Shown one piece after another: positions 25,607-34,774 of a stretch of DNA of 64,000 nt. Below the pieces are notes generated by a model. It made no database searches and was not told where the DNA came from. It saw only the letters and a program-made list of their open reading frames with translations. Source of the stretch: Oscillospiraceae bacterium (GTDB taxonomy: Bacteria > Bacillota > Clostridia > Oscillospirales > Oscillospiraceae); contig JAFVMW010000046.1 of the NCBI GenBank assembly GCA_017506735.1, positions 92,606 through 156,605 of the forward strand, written 5' to 3'. Position 1 is the first letter of the stretch. Every line of letters begins with the position of its first letter. A program made the translations under genes and the position numbers.

Positions 25607-27550
25607 TTACTCAGCGTCCTCAGCGGACTCTTCCAGCAGAGCGCGGATGGACAGGGAGATGCGCTTGTTCTCAGCGTCAACCTCGATGATCTTGACCTGA
25701 ACATCCTGACCCTCGGACAGGACATCCTCGGGCTTGTTGATGCGGCGCTCAGCGATCTGGCTGATGTGGATCAGGCCGTCAACGCCGGGCAGAATCTCTG
25801 CGAAAGCACCGAAGGTCATCAGCTTCACGACCTTAGCGTTGACGACATCGCCCACGTTGTAGTTGGTCATGAACTGGTTCCAGGGGTTCATCTCAGCGGT
25901 CTTGTAGCCCAGGGAGATCTTGCGCTTGGCAGGGTCGAAGGAGATGACGAACACATCGATCTCATCGCCAACCTTGACAACCTCAGCGGGGTTCTTGATG
26001 CGGTTCCAGCTCAGCTCGGAAACGTGAACCATGCCGTCCACACCGCCGATATCCACGAATGCGCCGTAGGAAGTCAGGGACTTGACAACGCCGTGGTACT
26101 TTGCGCCGACCTCGATCTCGTTCCAGATCTTCTCCTGCTGAGCCTTGCGGGCCTCGGAGTTGACAGCACGGATGGAGCCGATGACACGACGGCGTGCACG
26201 GTTGACCTCGGTGACCTTCAGCTGAACGGTCTTGCCGACCATACCAGCCATGTCGCCGCCCTTGGCAATGCCGGACTGGGAAGCGGGAATGAACACACGG
26301 ATGCCCTTAACGTTAGCGACCAGACCGCCCTTGTTCTCCTCGGTGACAACACCCTCAACAGTGGTCTTGTCCTCGACATAGGCTGCCATGTCGTCCCAAA
26401 CCTTGATGGAGTCCAGCTTCTTCTTGGACAGCTGGATGATGCCCTCCTGATCGCTGACGCGAACGACGAAAACCTCGATCTCGTCGCCGACCTTCAGGAT
26501 GTCCTCGGGCTTCACGCTGGGATCAGCGCTGACTTCGTCATAAGGAATGTAACCGGTCTGCTTAGCGCCGTCCAGATCGACGGTGATCTCAGTGTTGCCG
26601 ATATTGGTAACAACGCCGGTGACCTTATCTCCTGTATTAAAAGTCTTGAGAGACTGGGCAAAGAGTGCCTCGAAGCTTTCCTCCTGCACAGACTCAACAT
26701 TTACGATTTCGCTCATAGTCTTATGAACCTCCTTTATAATCCACGCCGGTGTGGATGCACCGGCAGTGATACCAACATCAGATACACCGCAAAAATCCTC
26801 CGGCACAAGCTCGGAGGCGTTGTCTACCAGAAAAACCCGATTGCAGTGCTCACGGCAGATCATGGCCAGCTTTCCGGTGTTGGAACTTTTCGTGTCGCCA
26901 ACAACCACCATGGCATCGCTTGACTTACTCAGCGATGCGGCCTCATTCTGCCGAAATTCCGTTGCTTTACATATTGTATCAAAAATTTTTAAGTTAGTAA
27001 ACTGTTTTTTTGCGATTTCACCGCACATTTTCCACAAAAATTCAGTGGAGGTTGTTTGGCAAACCATACAAATTGGCGTGTTGGACGCCACTTCACCGCT
27101 GCAGGCCCAGGCTTCCAGCTCCTGGGGAGTCTCGAACACCCGGCAGTCACCGCACCAGCCGGCAATGGCCATGACCTCCGGATGAGTCCGGGTGCCGATG
27201 ATGACCGGGAGTCTGCCCTCCTGCTCCGCCTTCTCCACGATGCCGTGAATCCGCTTGACGAAGGGACAGGTGGCATCGATGATCTCCACCCCCTGCTTTT
27301 CCAGCCGCTGCTGAACCGCCCGGCTGACGCCGTGGGAACGGATGATCACCGTGGTGCCGGGGGTTGCTTCCTCCGGCGCTTCGATGACTTTGACGCCCAT
27401 ATCTTCAAAATGCTTCACCGCATGGCGGTTGTGGATGATGGGGCCCAGGGTGGCAACGGTTTTTCCTGAGACTGCCGCCTGCTCCACCAGCTCCACTGCC
27501 CGGTCCACGCCAAAGCAGAAGCCGGCGTGCTTTGCTACCGTTACGCTCAT
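25607..27550 (-). CDS. ispH: IspH - ribosomal protein S1 fusion
   Basis: A 647-aa fusion known in Clostridia. Residues 1-280 are 4-hydroxy-3-methylbut-2-enyl diphosphate reductase, the last MEP isoprenoid step, with iron-sulfur ligands Cys12 (AGFCFGVDRA), the Cys of DATCPFVKRIHG and the Cys of DTICKATEF. Residues about 295-640 hold four S1 RNA-binding domains; the third and fourth are the most typical (SYGAFVDIGGVDGMVHVSEL, FGAFAEILPGVDGLIHISQI). The C-terminal part probably acts as ribosomal protein S1, binding mRNA. It overlaps cmk by 4 nt at the 3' end of a long minus-strand operon. Confidence 0.95.
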   Translation of the reverse strand: MSVTVAKHAGFCFGVDRAVELVEQAAVSGKTVATLGPIIHNRHAVKHFEDMGVKVIEAPEEATPGTTVIIRSHGVSRAVQQRLEKQGVEIIDATCPFVKRIHGIVEKAEQEGRLPVIIGTRTHPEVMAIAGWCGDCRVFETPQELEAWACSGEVASNTPICMVCQTTSTEFLWKMCGEIAKKQFTNLKIFDTICKATEFRQNEAASLSKSSDAMVVVGDTKSSNTGKLAMICREHCNRVFLVDNASELVPEDFCGVSDVGITAGASTPAWIIKEVHKTMSEIVNVESVQEESFEALFAQSLKTFNTGDKVTGVVTNIGNTEITVDLDGAKQTGYIPYDEVSADPSVKPEDILKVGDEIEVFVVRVSDQEGIIQLSKKKLDSIKVWDDMAAYVEDKTTVEGVVTEENKGGLVANVKGIRVFIPASQSGIAKGGDMAGMVGKTVQLKVTEVNRARRRVIGSIRAVNSEARKAQQEKIWNEIEVGAKYHGVVKSLTSYGAFVDIGGVDGMVHVSELSWNRIKNPAEVVKVGDEIDVFVISFDPAKRKISLGYKTAEMNPWNQFMTNYNVGDVVNAKVVKLMTFGAFAEILPGVDGLIHISQIAERRINKPEDVLSEGQDVQVKIIEVDAENKRISLSIRALLEESAEDAE

Positions 27551-28230
27551 GCCTCACACTTCTCCAGAACCAGCTTTTTCAGGGTTTCGATGACCTCATC
27601 CACAGTCATTTCGGAGGTATCCACCAGAATGTGGTTCTTGGTCTGCTTCAGAGGGGCTACGGCACGGTGGGAGTCATTGTAATCCCGGTCGTTGATCTCC
27701 TTGAGGACCTTGGCAAAGGTCTCCTTTGTGTTGCCCTTGGCCTTCAGCTCCTCCATCCGGCGCTGGGCACGGACCTCGGGGGAGGCGGTCAGGAAGATCT
27801 TCACATCCGCCCGGGGCAGTACCACGGAGCCAATGTCACGGCCGTCCATAATGACGTTGTGCTTTCTGGCCATGTCACGCTGCATCTCCAGCAGGGTGTC
27901 ACGAACCAGCTTGTGGGCGGAGATGTCGGAGGCGATCTTGGACATTTCGGGGCTGCGGATATCCTCAGTCACATCCACCTCGTTGAGGAACATATGCTGG
28001 GAGCCGTCCTCATCGTCATAGACGATCTCGATGACGCACTCATCAATGAGCCGGGTGATGCCGTCGATGTCCTTGGGGCCGATGCCCACCAGGTGGAAGA
28101 AATAGCCGAGAGTACGGTAGATGGCGCCGGTATCCACATAGTAGTAGCCCAGTTCCCGGGCAAGGCGCTTGGCGATGGTGCTTTTGCCGGCGCCGGCAGG
28201 GCCGTCGATGGCTACGGAATAATGTTTCAT
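27547..28230 (-). CDS. cmk: Cytidylate kinase
   Basis: A 227-aa nucleoside monophosphate kinase converting CMP/dCMP to diphosphates. P-loop GPAGAGKST at residues 10-18, DTGAIYR near 35-41, GRDIGSVVLP near 130 and the basic LID region RAQRRMEEL near 158. The ATG at 28230 is preferred because an ATG two codons upstream lies only 1 nt after GAGGAG. Gene order cmk-ispH-rpsA is conserved in Firmicutes. Confidence 0.96.
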   Translation of the reverse strand: MKHYSVAIDGPAGAGKSTIAKRLARELGYYYVDTGAIYRTLGYFFHLVGIGPKDIDGITRLIDECVIEIVYDDEDGSQHMFLNEVDVTEDIRSPEMSKIASDISAHKLVRDTLLEMQRDMARKHNVIMDGRDIGSVVLPRADVKIFLTASPEVRAQRRMEELKAKGNTKETFAKVLKEINDRDYNDSHRAVAPLKQTKNHILVDTSEMTVDEVIETLKKLVLEKCEA

Positions 28231-28250
28231 GGTCATGCTCCTCTGTCTTT

Positions 28251-29285
28251 TTATTGGGCGCGCATTTTGGTCAGCGCGGTCTGTTCGATTTGGGTGATCT
28301 GACCGGTGGTCAGCTTCAGTCTGCGGGCGGTTTCCGCAAGGCTCTGGGGCGGCTTGCCGGCAAGACCGTAGCGCAGGTTCAGAACCTCGGTCTCCAGCTC
28401 GGTCAGGCCGGACATGAGATCATTGACCCGTTCCCGGGTCTGGTAATAGGCGGTATCCTCCACGGCCTGGGTTTCCGCTTCCTCCTCTTCCTCCGGCTCG
28501 GGCTGGGTGTGGGCCTTGTCCATCATCCGGGCGTTTTCCAGGGTTTTACGGACATTTTCCACCTCTTCCACGGTCATGTGCAGATACTCTGCCATTTCCT
28601 CCGGAGTGGGGTTCCGGCCCAGGTCGGTCAGGAGCCGCTCGTCTGCCATCCGGTAGTCCTCCACCGCCTGGCGGAGCTTCTGGCCCACACCGGAGTATGC
28701 TGCCTGAAAGATGATCGTCTTGATCATATGCTGGCGGACGCAGCCTTCCATAATCGTCTCAAAGGGTCCGCCCACATAGTAGGTGAGTGCCTCCCACAGG
28801 CCGATGTTGCCATCCTGAATCAGATCCAGCAGCAATACGCCGTAGCCAGTGTATTCCCGGGCATACTCTACAACCTGTTTCATGCCGGGGATCATCAGCC
28901 GGGAAATCAGGTGTTCCGAATCCTCTCCGTTGTTATTCGCTTCCCCAAGGGCCGCAATATCCGCCGGGGCCATGCCGGAATCGGGCTGGGCTGCCAGCTC
29001 CTCCAGATAAATCCGAAGGGCATCATTTTTTTCAAGTCCCTTGCACAGATCCTCATGCTTCACCAGCTCCATCTCTTCGCGAAGCCGAAGGGCATCGTAT
29101 CCGGAAGGAACAAACCGGGGCAGGCCGGTCAGATCATAATCCATACCTGTTTTCCCCAAAGCAATAAACAGCTGATCCAGTCCCTTCTCATCCAGCTGGG
29201 CAGCCATCTCAAGAACTTCTCCGGCAGACATCACCGGCTCGTCAAAACAAGGGGTATCTTCAAAGGTAAATTCATTCTGATTCAT
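28251..29285 (-). CDS. Divergent sigma-70-like protein with degenerate melting region
   Basis: A 344-aa paralogue of sigma-70. Residues about 120-165 match region 2.1-2.2 (GYGVLLLDLIQDGNIGLWEAL), about 205-245 region 3 (GRNPTPEEMAEYLHMTVEEVENV) and the end region 4 (LEVLNLRYGL, then an HTH ending TTGQITQIEQTALTKMRA). The region 2.3 stretch that normally reads FSTYATWWIRQ reads FETIMEGCVRQ, so the aromatic residues that open the promoter are gone. About 110 N-terminal residues are unrelated to region 1.2, and an acidic linker (PEPEEEEEAE) precedes region 4. Starts 4 nt inside the upstream sigma gene, so the two are translationally coupled. May be a sigma partner or regulator. Confidence 0.85.
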   Translation of the reverse strand: MNQNEFTFEDTPCFDEPVMSAGEVLEMAAQLDEKGLDQLFIALGKTGMDYDLTGLPRFVPSGYDALRLREEMELVKHEDLCKGLEKNDALRIYLEELAAQPDSGMAPADIAALGEANNNGEDSEHLISRLMIPGMKQVVEYAREYTGYGVLLLDLIQDGNIGLWEALTYYVGGPFETIMEGCVRQHMIKTIIFQAAYSGVGQKLRQAVEDYRMADERLLTDLGRNPTPEEMAEYLHMTVEEVENVRKTLENARMMDKAHTQPEPEEEEEAETQAVEDTAYYQTRERVNDLMSGLTELETEVLNLRYGLAGKPPQSLAETARRLKLTTGQITQIEQTALTKMRAQ

Positions 29286-30157
29286 TCCAGAAAATCCTCC
29301 AATCCGTATTCGGCGCTGAGCTTGTTCAGCCGCTTGATGGCCTGGTATTCAATCTGCCGGGCCCGTTCCTTGGAAATGCCCAGCTTTTCACCGATCTTGC
29401 CCAAGGACAGGCATACCCCATCCTCCAGGCCGTAGCGAAGCCGGAGGATCTGCTGCTGCCGTTCATTGAGCTGGGACAGCAGGCTGTCGATCAGGGCCTT
29501 CATCTCCTGGCGGATCAGAATGGCCTGGGGCTCCAGTTCCTCATCCCCGGGGATCAGATCCCCCAGGGCGTTTTCCCCGTTCTCCCCCACCGGAACATCC
29601 AGTGAGCTGATCTCCGGGGCAAGCTGGAGAATCTGGGCTACCTTTTCTTCGGACAGTTCCATTCTCTGGGACAGCTCCGCCGCAGAGGGGGCACGGCCCT
29701 CCCGGGATTGAAAATCGGTGGCTTCATTCATCAGCTTGCGCATCCGTTCCGCGGTATAGGCCGGAACCCGGATGACCTCCGCATGGTCGGTCAGATATCT
29801 GCCGATACGCTGGCGAATCCATTTGCTGGCGTAGGTGGAAAACCGAAGCTCTCTGCCGGGGTCAAATTTCCGGGCGGCGATGATCAGTCCGATGGAGCCT
29901 TCCTGGATCAGATCCAGCAGCGCAGCGCCCCGTCCGGCATATTCCCGGGCAATGGCCACCACCAGGCGCAAATTGGAGCTGACCATGCGATGCAGGGCCT
30001 CTTCGTCACCGGCGGCACAGCGCCGGGCCAGGGACGCTTCCTCAGCAGGGGTCAGCAGCGGATACTGCCGGATTTCCCGGATATACTGGCGCACATCCTC
30101 GTCGCCGGAGAGAACGGACTGGGCAGGAACAATGGGTTCCAGCAGGGCATCTGTCAT
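29282..30157 (-). CDS. RNA polymerase sigma factor, sigma-70 family
   Basis: A 291-aa sigma factor in the genomic place of rpoD, right after dnaG. It has regions 1.2 (DVRQYIREIRQYPLLTPAEE), 2 (NLRLVVAIAREYAGRG, LDLIQEGSIGL, RFSTYASKWIRQRIGRYL), 3 and 4 (LRLRYGLEDG, ISKERARQIEYQAIKRL) but no region 1.1. Against housekeeping sigma it differs at key spots: the first Trp of the WW melting pair is Lys and the region 2.4 Thr is Gly. It could be the clade's short primary sigma or a group 2 factor; the latter seems likelier given the divergence. Starts 4 nt inside dnaG. Confidence 0.9.
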   Translation of the reverse strand: MTDALLEPIVPAQSVLSGDEDVRQYIREIRQYPLLTPAEEASLARRCAAGDEEALHRMVSSNLRLVVAIAREYAGRGAALLDLIQEGSIGLIIAARKFDPGRELRFSTYASKWIRQRIGRYLTDHAEVIRVPAYTAERMRKLMNEATDFQSREGRAPSAAELSQRMELSEEKVAQILQLAPEISSLDVPVGENGENALGDLIPGDEELEPQAILIRQEMKALIDSLLSQLNERQQQILRLRYGLEDGVCLSLGKIGEKLGISKERARQIEYQAIKRLNKLSAEYGLEDFLE

Positions 30158-31908
30158 AGCTTCATACCTTTTCTTTCCTGCATTTTTTTGCGCATGGCCA
30201 TCAGGTCATCCTCGGTGGTCACGTTTGCCTTCCGGTGCTGGGACTGAATGGTGCGGACACAGTCCAGGAAGGCCTGCTCGTTGACGGGGCCGGACTGGCT
30301 GTTGATCACCAGGGCCAGATGGCTGGCTTCTTCGGCGGACAGTTCTTCCAGTGTGGCCATGGTGACCGCCAGATGGGCCTCATGGCGGCTGCGCATCTGG
30401 GCATAGACCCGGGAAAACAGAGGCACGGAGAATTCCTCCGGCTTCAGCGCTTCCGTCAGATCCAGGAGCGCAGGCTCTTTCATAGCCTGGGCGATGAGGC
30501 TCTCCTCTGCCCGGGCGGATTTTACATTGTCATAGCGCAGAGTGCGGCTTTTGGGCTGGGTGGTTCGGGCAGGCTCCAAAATGCGTTTTTCCTCCGCTTT
30601 CTTTTCCCGGTTCTGCCGTTTTTTCCAGACCTTTTTCACCTCGGCCTCCATGGCCTCATAGGTGATCTTGCCCTCCTCCGCCACACGGCGGCCGTAAATC
30701 TCCCGCTGGATGGAGCTGGGCAAGGTGGCGATGAGCTTGGCGCATTCGGTGATGAATTCCACACGCTGGTTGTCCTCCCGGAGGTCATATTTCCGGCGGA
30801 TGGCGTTGATCTGGTATTCTACCCGATTGCTGGCATCCTCCAGGAGCACCTTGAAGGCATCGGCGCCGAATTTTTTCAGATATTCATCCGGGTCCTTGGC
30901 ATCCTTCATTTTCAGAACCCGGATCTGAAGTCCGGCCTTCTCCAGAATGGGGATAGCCCGGGCGCTGGCACGCTGACCGGCCTCGTCGCCGTCGTAGATC
31001 AGCACCACCTGGTCGGTATACCGGGTGAGCAGGGTGGCGTGTTCCTCCGTCAGGGAGGTGCCAAGGGATGCCACGGCGCAGTCAAAGCCATACTGGTGCA
31101 ATGCGATGGCATCCATGTAGCCCTCCACCAAAATCAGATAGCCAAGCTTGGATTTCTTGGCCAGATTCAGAGCAAACAGGTTTTTCCGCTTATTGAAAAT
31201 GATGGTTTCCGGGGAATTTAAGTATTTGGCGGCGTTGGGATCGTCGTTATTCATAATCCGTCCGCCGAAGCCGATGACATTGCCCCGGACATCAATGATG
31301 GGGAACATCAGCCGGTCCCGGAACCGGTCGAAGATATTTCCGTTCTTCTTCGCCACAGTCACAAGGCCGGAGTCAATCAGCTCCTGATCCGTGTAACCCT
31401 TGGCGCGCATGGCCTTCACCAGGCTGTCCCAGGTGTTGGGAGCGTAGCCGATACCGAAGGTGGTCAGGGTGGCCTTGGGCATACCACGGCCCAGGGCGTA
31501 TTCCAGGGCCTTGGCCCCGCCGGGGGCGTAAAGCTGGCTGTGGAAGAACCGGGCGGCCTCCTTGTGGAGGGCCCAGAGCCGCTCCTGCTGGCGGTACCGG
31601 GACTGGTACTGCTCATCGTCGGGGACGGTCATGCCCACACGCTTTGCAAGGGCCCGGACGGCGTCGGGGTAGCTCAGCCCCTCAATCTCCATCTGGAAAT
31701 TGATGACACCGCCGCCCTTGTGACAGCCGAAGCAGTAATAGATTCCCTTGTCCGGGGCCACGGAGAAGGAGGCGGTCTTTTCCCCGTGGAAGGGGCAAAG
31801 GCCGAACAGATTGCCGCCGGAGCGGCGGAGGGTCACATACTGGCCCACCACATCTTCAATTGGATTCCGGGCGGTCAGCTCGTCCAGAAATGCCGGTGGA
31901 AATGCCAT
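30154..31908 (-). CDS. dnaG: DNA primase
   Basis: A 584-aa primase making RNA primers at the replication fork. The CHC2 zinc ribbon uses Cys38, His41, Cys59 and Cys62; the RNA polymerase core contains FGIGYAPNTWDSL and FPIIDVRGNVIGFGGR; the TOPRIM site shows LVEGYMDAIAL near residue 260 and IYDGDEAGQ near 308. A shorter helicase-binding C-terminal domain follows a basic KKRQNREKKAEEK linker. The ATG at 31908 follows AAAGGAGG; an in-frame ATG six codons upstream overlaps the SD. Confidence 0.97.
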   Translation of the reverse strand: MAFPPAFLDELTARNPIEDVVGQYVTLRRSGGNLFGLCPFHGEKTASFSVAPDKGIYYCFGCHKGGGVINFQMEIEGLSYPDAVRALAKRVGMTVPDDEQYQSRYRQQERLWALHKEAARFFHSQLYAPGGAKALEYALGRGMPKATLTTFGIGYAPNTWDSLVKAMRAKGYTDQELIDSGLVTVAKKNGNIFDRFRDRLMFPIIDVRGNVIGFGGRIMNNDDPNAAKYLNSPETIIFNKRKNLFALNLAKKSKLGYLILVEGYMDAIALHQYGFDCAVASLGTSLTEEHATLLTRYTDQVVLIYDGDEAGQRASARAIPILEKAGLQIRVLKMKDAKDPDEYLKKFGADAFKVLLEDASNRVEYQINAIRRKYDLREDNQRVEFITECAKLIATLPSSIQREIYGRRVAEEGKITYEAMEAEVKKVWKKRQNREKKAEEKRILEPARTTQPKSRTLRYDNVKSARAEESLIAQAMKEPALLDLTEALKPEEFSVPLFSRVYAQMRSRHEAHLAVTMATLEELSAEEASHLALVINSQSGPVNEQAFLDCVRTIQSQHRKANVTTEDDLMAMRKKMQERKGMKL

Positions 31909-31928
31909 GGGTAACCCTCCTTTCATAT

Positions 31929-33038
31929 TCAGTCGCCGTTTCCGGCTTTGAAATTATAGATGGGCCGGATCACCGTCTGAATGTCAGCGGTGGGGCCGAT
32001 ATTTTCCACAATGGATTCCATTGGTTTGTAGGCCATGGGGCATTCATCCAGGGTATTCTGACCTACAGAAGTGGTGTAGATGCCCTGCATCTGCTTTTTG
32101 TATTCGCTGACGGTAAAGCTCTGCTTCGCCTGGCTGCGGCTCATGAGCCGTCCTGCACCGTGGGGTGCGGAACAGTTCCAGTCCTCGTTGCCCTTACCGA
32201 TACAGATCAAACTTCCGTCACGCATATTCATGGGGATCAGCAGTTTTTCCCCTGCCTGGGCGGACACGGCGCCCTTGCGCAGGATGCCATGATCCAGATC
32301 TATATAATTGTGGATGGTGGTAAACCGCTCCACAACGTGCAGGCCCATGCCCTTGATGAGCACATCCATCATGGCCTGGCGGTTTATGTCCGCAAAGCTC
32401 TGGGCAATGCGCATATCGTGGAGGTAATTGTCCAGCAGTTCCCCTTCCACATAGGCCAGAGGACGGGGAACATAAGTGTCCCCGGACAGGGCCTTGCAGC
32501 CTGCATCCTGGTAGTATTCCGCGATCTCCAGGCCCAGACGGCGGCTGCCGGAGTGAACCACGATATAGAGGTGGCCCTCATCGTCCCGGTTGGCTTCAAT
32601 GAAATGATTGCCGCCGCCCAGGGTGCCGATGCTCTTTTCGCCCCGGAGCAGATCCACGTGCTTTCCGCAGCGCAACTCGGACAGGTCGATCCGGTCTGCG
32701 TAGCGGTGGGGCTTGGTACGGATGGCGAAGCCGGAGGGGATCTCAGCGCGGATCAGCTTGTCCAGCTTCTGCAGTTCCAGGTGCTTTTCCTTGATCCGGA
32801 TGGTTTCCATGCCGCAGCCGATGTCCACGCCCACCAGATTTGGACAGATCTTGTCCCGGATGGTCATGGTGGTGCCTACAGTACAGCCTGCGCCGGCGTG
32901 GATGTCCGGCATCATGCGGACCCGGCTGCCCTGGGCATAGGGCTGGTTCAGCAGGCTGATCACCTGGGAGATGGATTCTGCATCCACCACATCGGTGAAC
33001 ACCTTGGCAGCGGCGTATTTTCCTTGTAATTCAATCAT
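31929..33038 (-). CDS. rtcB: RtcB family RNA ligase
   Basis: A 369-aa homologue of the GTP-dependent 3'-phosphate/5'-OH RNA ligase, of the shorter bacterial class. Metal-binding and catalytic motifs are visible: DIHAGAGCTVG, VGVDIGCGME, GTLGGGNHFIE, HSGSRRLG and the guanylylated histidine in NCSAPHGAGRLMSR. Probable role in RNA repair. Located 20 nt upstream of dnaG on the minus strand. No archease gene is adjacent. Confidence 0.93.
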   Translation of the reverse strand: MIELQGKYAAAKVFTDVVDAESISQVISLLNQPYAQGSRVRMMPDIHAGAGCTVGTTMTIRDKICPNLVGVDIGCGMETIRIKEKHLELQKLDKLIRAEIPSGFAIRTKPHRYADRIDLSELRCGKHVDLLRGEKSIGTLGGGNHFIEANRDDEGHLYIVVHSGSRRLGLEIAEYYQDAGCKALSGDTYVPRPLAYVEGELLDNYLHDMRIAQSFADINRQAMMDVLIKGMGLHVVERFTTIHNYIDLDHGILRKGAVSAQAGEKLLIPMNMRDGSLICIGKGNEDWNCSAPHGAGRLMSRSQAKQSFTVSEYKKQMQGIYTTSVGQNTLDECPMAYKPMESIVENIGPTADIQTVIRPIYNFKAGNGD

Positions 33039-33094
33039 ACAGTTCCTCTCTTGGGTTCTGATCCCGGGGAGGAAGCTGCACGGGGTTAACGATT

Positions 33095-33104
33095 ATTATA
33101 ACAC
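33095..33104 (-). promoter_or_regulatory. Possible extended -10 promoter before rtcB
   Basis: Minus-strand TGTTATAAT (extended -10 form) lies about 57 nt before rtcB, just after the dgt stop. No good -35 box is seen 17 nt upstream. Confidence 0.4.
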
Positions 33105-33105
33105 A

Positions 33106-34119
33106 TTATCCCCGGACATTCCACCCTGCGGGAATAAAAAGTTCCGCGTATTTGTCCACGGCGTACTTGTCGGTCATTCCGGCAATGTAGTCGCAGACGG
33201 TGCGCTCCATGCCGTCGAAGGAAAGCTGGGGGTGGAAATCCTCCGGCAGGGCTTCCGGGTGGCGCACATAGTATTCAAACAGCCGGTGGAGCATATCCCG
33301 GGCTTTTTTCTCCTGGCTCTTGGCAACGGGGTTGCGGTAGACATTGGCGAACATGAAGCTCCGCAGATCCCGGAGGGCCTTCTCCACCTCATGGGACATA
33401 CACAGCATCCCTGCTTCCCGGGAGTTGACAATGATGTCGCAGACCAGGGTGTTGATCCGGTCTTTGTGGGTATGGCCCAGAACCCGGGAGATTTCCCGGG
33501 GAATATCGGCGTTGGTCAGGATGCCTGCACGCATGGCATCGTCGATGTCATGGTTCACATAGGCGATCTGGTCAGACCGGCGGACGATCTGGCCTTCAAT
33601 GGTTTCGGGGATGTACTCGCCGGTGTGGCCCAGGATGCCCATGCGGACTTCATAGGAAAGGTTCAGACCCTCCCCGTCCTTTTCCAGAAGGTCCACCACT
33701 CTCAGGCTCTGCTCGTTGTGGCGGAAGGGCTTGTCCATAACCTCACTGAGGGCCGCTTCTCCGGCATGGCCGAAGGGGGTGTGGCCCAGATCATGGCCCA
33801 GGGCGATGGCCTCGGTGAGATCCTCATTCATCCGAAGGGCCCGGGCGATGGTCCGGGCAATCCGGGAGACTTCGATGGTGTGGGTCATCCGGGTTCGGTA
33901 GTGATCCCCCTCGGGCTGGAGGAACACCTGGGTCTTGTGCATCAAACGGCGGAAGGACTTGGAATGGACAATTTTGTCCGCGTCCCGCTGGTAGCAGGTG
34001 CGCACATCGTCCTCCCTGGGGGCTTCCGGAATGGGACGGCCCCGGGAGCGGTCGGAAAAGGCCGCTTTGGGGTCCAGGCGAAAATGCTCCTGTTGTTCCA
34101 AAAATTCACGCACAGACAT
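33106..34119 (-). CDS. dgt: Deoxyguanosinetriphosphate triphosphohydrolase-like HD protein
   Basis: A 337-aa HD-superfamily hydrolase of the dGTPase type 2 family, expected to remove triphosphate from dNTPs. Metal site motifs: H of THTIEVSRIARTIARAL, the HD pair in LGHDLGHTPFGHAGE (about residues 110-124) and a later Asp in VNHDIDDAMRAG. The N-terminal RSRGRPIPEAPREDDVRTCYQRDADKI segment is typical. Substrate specificity is not provable from sequence. Lies between yigZ and rtcB. Confidence 0.94.
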   Translation of the reverse strand: MSVREFLEQQEHFRLDPKAAFSDRSRGRPIPEAPREDDVRTCYQRDADKIVHSKSFRRLMHKTQVFLQPEGDHYRTRMTHTIEVSRIARTIARALRMNEDLTEAIALGHDLGHTPFGHAGEAALSEVMDKPFRHNEQSLRVVDLLEKDGEGLNLSYEVRMGILGHTGEYIPETIEGQIVRRSDQIAYVNHDIDDAMRAGILTNADIPREISRVLGHTHKDRINTLVCDIIVNSREAGMLCMSHEVEKALRDLRSFMFANVYRNPVAKSQEKKARDMLHRLFEYYVRHPEALPEDFHPQLSFDGMERTVCDYIAGMTDKYAVDKYAELFIPAGWNVRG

Positions 34120-34141
34120 GGTTTTACCCCCATTTCATGGT

Positions 34142-34768
34142 TTATTCCACGGGAAAAGCACGGTATTCCTGGCCGATGATCATGCCCTCCAGGGTTCCGG
34201 CGGACATATCAATGAGCTTATCCAGAAAGGCTTCCGCCTGGGCTTCGGCGATGAGAATCTCAAGCTCCACCTCCGCGCCGAAATCGCAGGAGCGGACAAC
34301 ACCGTTCCAGGCGGCGATCTCCAGCTTCACCCGTTCATACAAATGGTAGGGACAGGGGATGTACAGGGCCGTCCAGACCCGTTTCATGGATTTGCCTGCC
34401 GCGTCCACCGCGATCTTCGCGCCCTTGGTATAGGCACGAACCAGGCCGCCGGCTCCCAGCAGGATGCCGCCGAAATACCGGGTCACTACGCAGACGCAGT
34501 TATACAGGCCCTCCCTTTGCAGCACCTGGAGCATGGGCATACCGGCGGTGCCGCCGGGTTCTCCGTCGTCGGAGAACCGGACAGCCCCATCCCGGATGAT
34601 ATAGGCCCAGCAGTTGTGGGTAGCGTCATAGTGCTGCTTTTTCATGGCCCCGATCTTCTCCAGTGCCTCCTCCTCCGTCTGGACAGGCCAAAGTCTGCCG
34701 ATGAAGTGGGACTTTTTTTCATAAAATTCGTCCTCCCCGAACTGGGTGGGCACCAGATATTCATCCAT
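34142..34768 (-). CDS. YigZ family protein (IMPACT domain)
   Basis: A 208-aa protein with the UPF0029/IMPACT N-terminal domain: KKSHFIGRLWPV near the start and the signature ATHNCWAYIIRDGAVRFSDDGEPGGTAG (about residues 49-77, quoted in two overlapping known blocks HNCWAYI and DDGEPGGTAG), then a C-terminal DUF1949-type domain. Related proteins bind ribosomes or translation factors; the exact role in bacteria is unclear. Six nt after hflX, 22 nt before dgt. Confidence 0.92.
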   Translation of the reverse strand: MDEYLVPTQFGEDEFYEKKSHFIGRLWPVQTEEEALEKIGAMKKQHYDATHNCWAYIIRDGAVRFSDDGEPGGTAGMPMLQVLQREGLYNCVCVVTRYFGGILLGAGGLVRAYTKGAKIAVDAAGKSMKRVWTALYIPCPYHLYERVKLEIAAWNGVVRSCDFGAEVELEILIAEAQAEAFLDKLIDMSAGTLEGMIIGQEYRAFPVE

Positions 34769-34774
34769 ATAGCC

